From Chloroflexota bacterium (lineage in GTDB: Bacteria > Chloroflexota > UBA6077): DNA of 14,020 nucleotides. The position numbers were made by a program, and so were the translations under genes. The stretch lies in contig JAJZQR010000128.1 of NCBI GenBank assembly GCA_021806765.1, forward strand, positions 1-14,020, in the 5' to 3' direction. The notes beneath the pieces are model-generated. The model was not told the origin of the DNA. It did not search any database and saw only the letters and a list, made by a program, of their open reading frames with translations. Of this stretch, positions 1 to 6,061 are shown one piece after another (position 1 is the first letter of the stretch; every line of letters starts with the position of its first letter).

Positions 1-374
1 TCCGATCTACGGCGCTACGGGAGACCCAGGAAGAGCTGGGGATACGGCCCGATCAGGTGACGGTCTTGGGCCAACTGCCGGAGGTTTACGTCTCCGCCAG
101 CAACTTCAACATCACTCCCTTCGTCGCTCGCTTGACCGTTCCGCCACGGTACCAGCCCGACCCGGCAGAGGTTGCCGAGGTGATCGAACTGCCGCTATCG
201 GTCATCCGAGACCGGTCGATATGGTGGGAAGAAGAGCGCACGGAGCACGAGGGGAAAAGACGGAAGGTGTACTTCTTCCGCTATGGGGATCATACAGTCT
301 GGGGGGCCACGGCCCGAATCCTGAGGGAGTTCCTGGACAGTACAGAGGACCCAGGACTGAGGACTGAGGACTGA
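1..374 (+). CDS. Nudix hydrolase, CoA-pyrophosphatase-like (5' end missing)
   Basis: This is the 3' part of a Nudix gene whose start lies outside the window. The open frame continues upstream of the first internal GTG (57) to the window edge. Codons from position 3 read ...ALRETQEELGI, which is the second half of the Nudix box (REUXEEXGU), the Mg-binding helix. After it come EVYVSASNFNITPFV, the EVAEVIELPL segment and VWGATARILREFL, an arrangement typical of the NudL/CoAse branch, which cleaves CoA and related nucleotides to 3',5'-ADP and phosphopantetheine. The CoAse-specific N-terminal motif would be upstream and cannot be checked. The last residues (DPGLRTED) and the stop are encoded by a GGACTGA heptamer repeat, so the natural C-terminus has been reshaped by it. 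The gene converges on the SirB1-like gene. Nudix membership is firm; CoA specificity is a family-level inference. Confidence 0.85.
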   Translation, partial: RSTALRETQEELGIRPDQVTVLGQLPEVYVSASNFNITPFVARLTVPPRYQPDPAEVAEVIELPLSVIRDRSIWWEEERTEHEGKRRKVYFFRYGDHTVWGATARILREFLDSTEDPGLRTED

Positions 375-381
375 AGACTGA
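354..381. repeat. Tandem heptamer GGACTGA x4
   Basis: Three exact copies of GGACTGA (354-360, 361-367, 368-374) are followed by one variant AGACTGA (375-381). The third copy supplies the TGA stop of the Nudix gene. A related, oppositely oriented copy lies about 75 bases downstream. Short stretches of this composition recur in intergenic DNA of some GC-rich environmental bacteria; membership of such a family is recalled, not tested. Confidence 0.8.
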
Positions 382-430
382 GACAGAAGTCCTCGGCGAT
401 TGCCCTGGCCGGCACGCCACCAACCCCAGC

Positions 431-444
431 AGGAGCTGGCTCCT
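431..444. repeat. Short palindrome AGGAGC-TG-GCTCCT
   Basis: Two 6-bp arms (AGGAGC / GCTCCT) are separated by two bases. It sits between the two heptamer copies in the gap between the convergent Nudix and SirB1-like genes. It is too short in the loop for a normal hairpin and has no U-run, so a terminator role is doubtful. Confidence 0.4.
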
Positions 445-452
445 ACAGGTGG

Positions 453-1313
453 CTAGTCCTCGGTCCTGATGGAAGCGCTGTCTTCCCGCAGCAGCCTTCG
501 AAGGGCCCGCACATTGCGCTTGACCGTCTCGGCGTCTCCAGCCTCCCTTGAGTAGTCCAGATAGGTCTCCAGGTCTGCCACTGCTCCGGCCAGGTCCCCC
601 AGGTGGTAGCGCAACATCCCTCGGTCGCGGATCTCGTCCAGGTCCCAGGGGGCGAGGACCAACAGCAACTCCACCATGACCAGTGCCCTGTCGTGATGCC
701 TGCCGGCCAGGTAGATGGTCTTCAAGTTGTGGATGGCCCGAGAGAGGATCTGGCGCCTGGTGACGGCCCCCAGCATGAAGGGCTGGAAGGTCACCCCCCC
801 ACTGTAGATCTGCTCCACCTTGGCTGCGCAGTCCTCGGGCGAGAGCACGGTGCCACCGTTGAACGGGTCCACGAAGATCTCGTCAGTGGGATGAGGATGC
901 TTGACGATGAAATGGCCGGGGAGGCCGACTCCCTGCACATCGAACCCGGCCCGACGGGCGACTTCCATGTAGACCAGGGACAGGGATAAGGGGATGCCCT
1001 TTCGCCGATCCAACACGTCGTTCAGATAGCTGGAGCGAGGGTCGAAGTACTCATCCTCGGTACCAGAGAAGCCCAACTCGGAGAACAGGTAGCGGCTCAG
1101 CCCCGCCGCTACCGTAAGAGGGTGCCGCTCTGCCCCGATCCGGTCTCTCGCCTCCCCGGCCATCTGGTTCAACTGCCGAAGGTAGCCAGCTACGTCCAGG
1201 GGCGGGTATTCCTCCCTGGCGATCAGCAGCGCTGCGGCAGCGAGATCGATCTCGCCGTCCGGCTGCCGAACCATGGTCTCAAACTCTTGTCGGTTAACCT
1301 CTGTACCTGTCAT
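453..1313 (-). CDS. SirB1-family protein (transglutaminase-like plus TPR)
   Basis: The predicted 286-aa cytoplasmic protein has an N-terminal SirB1-type helical region (about 5-95). A transglutaminase-like core follows (about 95-160), containing SSYLNDVLDRRKGIPLSLS, then GLPGHFIVK (His134) and IFVDPFNGG (Asp149). A TPR-like C-terminal region (about 190-270) contains AIHNLKTIYLAGRHHDRAL and YHLGDLAGAVADLETYL. His134 and Asp149 fit the His/Asp of a transglutaminase triad. No Cys stands at the expected nucleophile position near GIPLSLS, which I recall as usual in this family, so activity is uncertain. The frame stays open to a TTG at 1400, but I chose ATG 1313: a good promoter lies inside the longer frame and SirB1 similarity begins after 1313. 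Its Shine-Dalgarno sequence is weak. The C-terminal RTED comes from a heptamer repeat. The exact biochemical role of the family is unsettled. Confidence 0.88.
   Translation of the reverse strand: MTGTEVNRQEFETMVRQPDGEIDLAAAALLIAREEYPPLDVAGYLRQLNQMAGEARDRIGAERHPLTVAAGLSRYLFSELGFSGTEDEYFDPRSSYLNDVLDRRKGIPLSLSLVYMEVARRAGFDVQGVGLPGHFIVKHPHPTDEIFVDPFNGGTVLSPEDCAAKVEQIYSGGVTFQPFMLGAVTRRQILSRAIHNLKTIYLAGRHHDRALVMVELLLVLAPWDLDEIRDRGMLRYHLGDLAGAVADLETYLDYSREAGDAETVKRNVRALRRLLREDSASIRTED
455..469. repeat. Inverted, degenerate copy of the heptamer repeat
   Basis: AGTCCTCGGTCCTGA is, on the minus strand, TCAGGACCGAGGACT, a two-unit relative of the GGACTGA array at 354-381 in opposite orientation. It begins inside the stop codon of the minus-strand SirB1-like gene and encodes its final RTED. 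The Nudix protein on the other strand ends in the same four residues. Confidence 0.65.
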
Positions 1314-1371
1314 CGAGAACCCCAGAGCGCTTGAGAGGATCGCGCTGCACCCGGTGCTCACCGCCGCGCCG

Positions 1372-1400
1372 ATCTTAGCATACCACCTCACCCGTCTCAA
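1372..1400 (-). promoter_or_regulatory. Sigma-70 promoter of the SirB1-like gene
   Basis: On the minus strand, TTGAGA (1400-1395; 5/6 to TTGACA) is followed by 17 bases and then TAAGAT (1377-1372; 4/6 to TATAAT). A TGC immediately before the hexamer makes an extended -10. Transcription would start near 1365, about 50 bases before ATG 1313. The -35 coincides with the upstream TTG that opens the longer frame, which argues against that start. Confidence 0.6.
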
Positions 1401-1507
1401 AGCCCAACGAGGCGAGGGGGAGGGGTTCAGTTACTTTTGTCCGAGGCTGCGTGTAGAATAGGCTCTGCTGCCATCGCTGATCGCTCGCTGGGTAAGGAGA
1501 CCACGAA

Positions 1508-3589
1508 GTGAAGACCCCCGTAGCTGGCCAGACACCGGAGACGCGCAGGCTCACCTGCCCCCACGATTGCCCCGATCGGTGCGGCCTCCTGGCTACGGTC
1601 CAGGACGGCCGAGTCGTCGAGGTGTTGGGAGACCCCAACCACCCCGTAACCCGAGGCATCATCTGCCGGAAGGTAATGGAGTATCCCGAACGGATCTACG
1701 GGCCAGAGCGGCTGCTCTACCCCATGAAGAGGGTGGGACCGAAAGGAGAGGCCCAGTTCGAGCGGATAAGCTGGGAGGAGGCTATCGCCACCGTCGCCGG
1801 CCGTTTCAGGGAGATCCGGGACCATTACGGTCCCGAGACCATCCTGCCCTTCGCCTACGGTGGCACCATGGGGGTAGTCCAGAGGTACGCCACGGGCTCC
1901 CGCTTCTTCAATCGGCTTGGCGCCGCGACCCACACCCGGACCATCTGCAGCACGGCGGGCCAGATCGGCTACGCCCACACCATGGGGGCGGTTCGGGGAT
2001 CCGATCCGGAAACCATCCCCGAGGCCAGGCTGATCGTGATCTGGGGGGTCAACGCCGTCAGCACCAATATCCACCTGATGACCCTATCTCAACAGGCACG
2101 GAAGAAGGGAGCCGAGGTGGTGGTGGTCGACGTGCATCGAAACCCCACTGCACGAGCGGCGGATCACTTCATCCAGCTCTACCCCGGCACCGACCCCGCT
2201 CTGGCCCTGGGCATGATGCACGTCATCGTCCAGGAGGATCTCCACGACCGGGCATACATCGAGGCCAACACCCTGGAATTCGACCGGCTGCTTCCCCGCT
2301 TGGAGGAGTATCCGCCGGAACGGGTCGAGAAGATCACCGGGGTCCCGGCCGACCGGATCCGCTGGCTAGCCAGGAAGTACGCCATCACGAAGCCGGCCTT
2401 CCTGGCCCTGGGCAACGGTCCTCAGCACCACGAGAAGGGCGGGATGTCGACCCGAACCTGCTCTCTGCTGCCGGCCCTGGTGGGATCGTGGGGCGCGCCC
2501 GGGGGCGGAGCCATTCGCAGCAACAGCGGCTACTCCTCCCTGAACAACAGGGCGCTGGAGCGACCCGATCTGGCCCCGGGCCCGCTGCGCACCATCAACA
2601 TGGCCCAACTGGGCCGAGAGCTGATGGAGGGCGATCCGCCCTTCCGAGCCCTCTACGTCTGGAGCGCCAACCCGGCCGTCATCCTGCCGGAGCAGGACAA
2701 AGTGGTGGCGGGGCTCTCTCGGGAGGACATCTTCGTCGTCGTCCACGAACAGGTGATGACCGATACGGCGCGCTACGCCGACATCCTGCTGCCCAACACC
2801 ACCTGCTTCGAGCAGAACGACTACTTCACCTCCTCCTGGCATCTGTACGCCTCGTACTCCGAGGCCGTCATTCCGCCCGTGGGCGAGAGCAAGTCCGACT
2901 ACGAGGTGTTCCAACTGCTGGCCAAGGCGATGGGATTCGAAGAGCCTTGCTTCCAGGAAAGCATGGACGCGATCGCCGACGCCGGCTTCGACAATCCCTC
3001 CAATCCCTTCCTGGAGGGGGTCACCGCCGAGAGGTTGCGACGGGAGGGGCTGGTGCACCTGAAGGTTCCTGGAGGAAAGCCCTACACAGCCTTCGCCGAT
3101 GGCCGATTCCCGACCCCCTCAGGGAAGATCGAGTTCTACTCCGCTCAACTGGAGGCGCAGGGATTGGACCCCCTGCCCATCTACGAACCGGCCAGGGAGG
3201 GGCGAGAGGGCGATCGGGACCTGCTGAGCAACTACCCCCTGCAGATGATGGCCGTACCCAACCACCACTTCCTGAACTCCTCCTTCGCAGACATCGAGGT
3301 ACTGAGGGAGAAGGAGCAGCGGCCATCGCTGGAGATCCACCCCCAGGACGCGGCCAACCGGGGGATCGCTGAAGGGGACCTGGTGCGGGTGTGGAACGAT
3401 CGGGGCGAGTGCCGTCTTCACGCCCACGCCACGAACTCGGTTCTGCCCGGCGTCGTCGTGAGCACGGGCCTCTGGTGGACGAAGCACTACCCCGAGGCAG
3501 GGGTGAACCGCCTGACCTCCGCTAGACTGGCCGACATGGGCGGCGGGGCCGCCTTCTTCTCTAATCTCGTGCAGGTAGAGAAGGCGTAG
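1508..3589 (+). CDS. Molybdopterin oxidoreductase, DMSO-reductase superfamily
   Basis: This 693-aa protein is a molybdenum/tungsten bis-MGD enzyme. The N-terminal 4Fe-4S motif is C17-x3-C21-x3-C25-x27-C53. The catalytic domains follow (about 60-540): HTRTICSTAG places Cys147 (or Ser148) where the metal ligand of NapA/formate-dehydrogenase-type enzymes sits, and WSANPAVILPEQ and YADILLPNTTCFEQNDYF are typical of the superfamily. A C-terminal cofactor-binding domain (about 565-690) carries LEIHPQDAANRGIAEGDLVRVWNDRGE. There is no twin-arginine signal or hydrophobic leader, so it is predicted cytoplasmic. No electron-transfer, membrane-anchor or chaperone gene is adjacent. GTG start 1508 is preceded by AAGGAG (1494-1499); a -10-like TAGAAT lies at 1454-1459 without a convincing -35. 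The substrate cannot be assigned; it resembles uncharacterised stand-alone 'molybdopterin oxidoreductase family' proteins rather than formate dehydrogenase or nitrate reductase. Confidence 0.93.
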   Translation: MKTPVAGQTPETRRLTCPHDCPDRCGLLATVQDGRVVEVLGDPNHPVTRGIICRKVMEYPERIYGPERLLYPMKRVGPKGEAQFERISWEEAIATVAGRFREIRDHYGPETILPFAYGGTMGVVQRYATGSRFFNRLGAATHTRTICSTAGQIGYAHTMGAVRGSDPETIPEARLIVIWGVNAVSTNIHLMTLSQQARKKGAEVVVVDVHRNPTARAADHFIQLYPGTDPALALGMMHVIVQEDLHDRAYIEANTLEFDRLLPRLEEYPPERVEKITGVPADRIRWLARKYAITKPAFLALGNGPQHHEKGGMSTRTCSLLPALVGSWGAPGGGAIRSNSGYSSLNNRALERPDLAPGPLRTINMAQLGRELMEGDPPFRALYVWSANPAVILPEQDKVVAGLSREDIFVVVHEQVMTDTARYADILLPNTTCFEQNDYFTSSWHLYASYSEAVIPPVGESKSDYEVFQLLAKAMGFEEPCFQESMDAIADAGFDNPSNPFLEGVTAERLRREGLVHLKVPGGKPYTAFADGRFPTPSGKIEFYSAQLEAQGLDPLPIYEPAREGREGDRDLLSNYPLQMMAVPNHHFLNSSFADIEVLREKEQRPSLEIHPQDAANRGIAEGDLVRVWNDRGECRLHAHATNSVLPGVVVSTGLWWTKHYPEAGVNRLTSARLADMGGGAAFFSNLVQVEKA

Positions 3590-3596
3590 CGAACAC

Positions 3597-3625
3597 GGGG
3601 ACGCGGAGATCTTCCCCGCGTCCCC
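3597..3625. terminator. Hairpin between convergent genes, likely bidirectional terminator
   Basis: A perfect 10-bp stem GGGGACGCGG (3597-3606) / CCGCGTCCCC (3616-3625) encloses a 9-base loop. It starts 7 bases after the oxidoreductase stop and ends 5 bases before the stop of the minus-strand reductase. No U-run follows on either strand, so termination is inferred from position and stem strength. Confidence 0.6.
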
Positions 3626-3630
3626 ATGTC

Positions 3631-4590
3631 TCAGAGGTAGGCTTCTACCCCTCGAACCACCCGGTAGCCGAACTCCACGTTGGGGACCGCTACCCCCTGC
3701 TCCCGGGCCCGCTGCACCACGTAGCCGGCAGTCTCCTCGATCTCCGTCTTCCGCCCCTTCATGATGTCCTGGAGCATCGAGATCCGCGTGCTGGTCTGGC
3801 CCGAGCGCTCCAGGTTGGCCCCCCGGGTCAGGATCATCTCCACAGCCTCCTCCCGGGAAGCATCCACTATCGAGCGGATGGGGAAGCCCTGGTAATCCTC
3901 CACCCTCACGCCGCAGGCCTGGGCGACGGCGGCGCACTCACGGGTTATGTCAACGAACAGCTCGGCCAGGTCTCTGCTCTTGCACACCTTGTAGTACTCC
4001 AGGCGGCTCACTGAGGAGAGTAGAGCCGCAGGAACGATCTGGCACAGCTTCGACCACTCGGCCGAGAGCACACTGGTAGGGACCTCTGTCTTCATCCCCG
4101 CCTCGTTAAAGGCAGCCGCCAGCCGCTCCGCCCGCTCCGATCGGCTGCCGTCCAACTCCCCGAAATAGGTGGCGCCAAACATGGTGTGCTGGGTGCGGCC
4201 GGGCTCGAGCAGGGTAGCCCCCAGGATAGTGGCGGCCCCGATCACCCTGGGCCAGCCGTACCGCTCCGCCAGCTGTCCATCCTTGGCCATGCCGTTCTGC
4301 AGGGAGAGAACAGCACCGAACTCCACACCGGCCACCCTATCGAGGGCCGCCAGGGTGTCCCGGGCCTTCACCACGACGAGTAGATAGTCGGCCGGCCCCA
4401 CCTCCTCGGGACGCGAGGCTGCCTCCACGGCAACTCTGAACCCCTCGGGGGCGACCACCTCGATCCCCCGCTCCTTCAGGACGGCGACCTGCTCGGGCTT
4501 GCCAACGACCACCACCTGATGACCCGCCTTGGCCAGGTATCCCCCCACCAGCAGCCCCAGGCTGCCGGCACCCAATACAGCAAACCTCAC
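3631..4590 (-). CDS. Ketopantoate-reductase-family (PanE/ApbA) oxidoreductase
   Basis: This 319-aa protein is of the usual family length. The N-terminal Rossmann fold begins MRFAVLGAGSLG (GxGxxG at 7-12), followed by VVVKARDT (Lys75) and SLQNG (97-100), all family hallmarks. The C-terminal helical domain has EWSKLCQ with Lys181 at the position of the catalytic lysine, and SMLQDIMKGRKTEIE (271-285) in place of the usual SSMLQD...TEID. PanE reduces 2-dehydropantoate to pantoate with NADPH for CoA synthesis. Here the two Asn residues that normally follow the lysine (K-x3-N-x3-N) appear as Ile185 and Ala189, so a related 2-oxoacid may be the true substrate. GTG 4590 is preceded on the minus strand by GAGGAG, 8 bases away. 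It is transcribed divergently from the MFS gene, with a symmetric promoter region between. No other pantothenate gene is nearby. Confidence 0.88.
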   Translation of the reverse strand: MRFAVLGAGSLGLLVGGYLAKAGHQVVVVGKPEQVAVLKERGIEVVAPEGFRVAVEAASRPEEVGPADYLLVVVKARDTLAALDRVAGVEFGAVLSLQNGMAKDGQLAERYGWPRVIGAATILGATLLEPGRTQHTMFGATYFGELDGSRSERAERLAAAFNEAGMKTEVPTSVLSAEWSKLCQIVPAALLSSVSRLEYYKVCKSRDLAELFVDITRECAAVAQACGVRVEDYQGFPIRSIVDASREEAVEMILTRGANLERSGQTSTRISMLQDIMKGRKTEIEETAGYVVQRAREQGVAVPNVEFGYRVVRGVEAYL

Positions 4591-4641
4591 TCTCCTGACT
4601 CCTCTCTACGGACCGCCAGATTCGGCCAAACTGTGCCGCCT

Positions 4642-4669
4642 AGTATAGCATCGCACCAAATGCTATACT
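4642..4669. promoter_or_regulatory. Symmetric divergent extended -10 promoters / candidate operator
   Basis: AGTATAGCAT (4642-4651) and ATGCTATACT (4660-4669) are perfect 10-bp inverted repeats separated by 8 bases. Each arm reads outward as TGCTATACT, an extended -10 (TGn plus TATACT, 5/6 to TATAAT). The plus copy (4664-4669) faces the MFS gene and the minus copy (4647-4642) faces the reductase. Neither has a good -35. A repressor binding the dyad would block both promoters at once; this is inference. Confidence 0.6.
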
Positions 4670-4701
4670 CGCCGCAGTTGAGCCACAATCGCGAACCTCC
4701 T

Positions 4702-4729
4702 GTGGAGCCCCAGCTTACTGGGGCTCCAC
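4702..4729 (+). promoter_or_regulatory. 12-bp leader hairpin upstream of the MFS exporter
   Basis: GTGGAGCCCCAG (4702-4713) and CTGGGGCTCCAC (4718-4729) form a perfect 12-bp stem with a CTTA loop. It lies between the putative -10 (4664-4669) and the Shine-Dalgarno AGGAAAGG (4736-4743), so it would be in the transcribed leader. No U-run follows, so it looks less like an attenuator than an RNA-stabilising stem, a protein-binding hairpin or a dispersed repeat. Confidence 0.55.
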
Positions 4730-4750
4730 CGTTGTAGGAAAGGGTCCCTG

Positions 4751-5971
4751 TTGTCGAAATCGGGGCTGTTAACACCCCTTCAGGAACGGGACTTCGCCCG
4801 CCTGTGGCTGGGCCAGATGGTGTCCAACGCCGGCGACTGGGTGAACTACGTCGCCCTTACAGCGCTGGTGTGGAATCTAACCGGCTCAGCCTGGATGGTG
4901 GCACTGCTGCGGGCCTGCCACGCTGTCCCTCTCCTGCTACTGGGACCTTTCTCCGGAGTGTTTGTGGATCGCTGGAACCGCAAGATAACCCTGGTAGTCG
5001 TAGACCTCCTCCGGGCCGGACTGGTGCTGCTCTTTCCCCTGGTGCACGACGTGACTGCTATCCTGCTGATCACCCTCGCCTTCAACGTCGTGGCCACCTT
5101 CTTCTCACCGGCCAAGAACGCCCTGATACCACACATCGTCAGCCGCGAGCGGTTGTTGGCGGCCAACTCTCTCTCCTCCACCACTCAGAACATGGCTATG
5201 GTGGTAGGGCCAGCCCTGGGAGGAATCATCCTGGCCTCGGGAGGCATGGCCGCCCCCTTCTACTTCGATAGCGCCACCTTCGTCTTCTCAGCCATCGCCA
5301 TCTCCTCCATGGCGGTGGAAGGAGCCTCACCGAGAGAGACGGGGCATCGAGACAGCGCCCGCCAAGAACTGGCGGAGGGCCTCCGATTCGCCACTTCCCA
5401 TCCGACGGTTCGGACAGCCCTGCTGCTGGAGATGGGGATGATGATGGGTTGGGGATCCATCAACGTGCTGGCAGTGGTGATCGCCGAGAAGCTGCTGGCG
5501 GGAGGCCCCACCGAGTACGGCCTGCTCCTCACCGCTGTGGGGCTGGGCTCTCTGGTGGGAGCCCTGATGGCGGGAGGCATTGGAAATCGCATCGGCCTGA
5601 GGCGATTCTTCCCCCTCGGATTCATCGTCACGGCTCTCGCCATCGCAGGGCTTGCGGGTAGCAAGCTGCTGCTGCCCGCAGCGGCCGGCTACTTCTTCGC
5701 GGGCGTCGGCCGAATGGCAGTGGAGGTCGCCGCGACAACCATGTATCAGAAAGCCGTGCCCGACAGCCTGCGAGGCCGCGTCTTCTCCCTTCGCCACATG
5801 GTCACTCACCTGGTGGTATTGGTCGCCAACCAGCTGGCGGGCTTCTTTACCGACGCCGCCAGCATAGCCCCGATTCTAGCGGCAGCCGCCGCCGTTCAAC
5901 TGGCCTGCGGCCTGCTGTCGGCCCTTCTTTGGGCTGGCAAGGGACGGCAAATCGCAAGGGAGGTTGACTGA
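4751..5971 (+). CDS. MFS transporter, EntS-like efflux family
   Basis: This 406-aa polytopic inner-membrane protein starts at TTG 4751, behind AGGAAAGG. The N-terminal FARLWLGQMVSNAGDWVN is characteristic of the MFS_3/EntS-type group of exporters for siderophores or small drugs. The loop after helix 2 carries GVFVDRWNRK (69-78), the MFS motif A (GxxxDRxxRK). FFSPAKNALIPHIV and GPALGGIILASGG in the first half and AVPDSLRGRVFSL in the second half are also typical. About 10 to 12 hydrophobic segments span the sequence, and the C-terminus (GKGRQIAREVD) is short and charged. It is separated from the aldolase by 90 bases. Its substrate cannot be inferred, and no biosynthetic cluster is adjacent. 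Expression may depend on the symmetric divergent promoter and the leader hairpin upstream. Confidence 0.9.
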   Translation: MSKSGLLTPLQERDFARLWLGQMVSNAGDWVNYVALTALVWNLTGSAWMVALLRACHAVPLLLLGPFSGVFVDRWNRKITLVVVDLLRAGLVLLFPLVHDVTAILLITLAFNVVATFFSPAKNALIPHIVSRERLLAANSLSSTTQNMAMVVGPALGGIILASGGMAAPFYFDSATFVFSAIAISSMAVEGASPRETGHRDSARQELAEGLRFATSHPTVRTALLLEMGMMMGWGSINVLAVVIAEKLLAGGPTEYGLLLTAVGLGSLVGALMAGGIGNRIGLRRFFPLGFIVTALAIAGLAGSKLLLPAAAGYFFAGVGRMAVEVAATTMYQKAVPDSLRGRVFSLRHMVTHLVVLVANQLAGFFTDAASIAPILAAAAAVQLACGLLSALLWAGKGRQIAREVD

Positions 5972-6061
5972 AATCGACTCCTTGGTCCATTCTGTGCACA
6001 GCGACTACGAGGTTGTTCCCTCACGCCGCCGTTCATCATTCCAGTAAGGAGGCCCCAACCC

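Noticed and set aside
1567..3372. Long open frame (about 600 codons) in another frame of the molybdopterin oxidoreductase gene
   Set aside because: It lies wholly inside a gene with clear catalytic motifs, is low-complexity (Arg/Gly/Pro/His rich) and matches no family; it is a by-product of high GC.
5992..6001. Palindrome CTGTGCACAG upstream of the aldolase gene as an operator
   Set aside because: Ten bases only, not repeated, and no convincing promoter hexamers around it; too weak to annotate.
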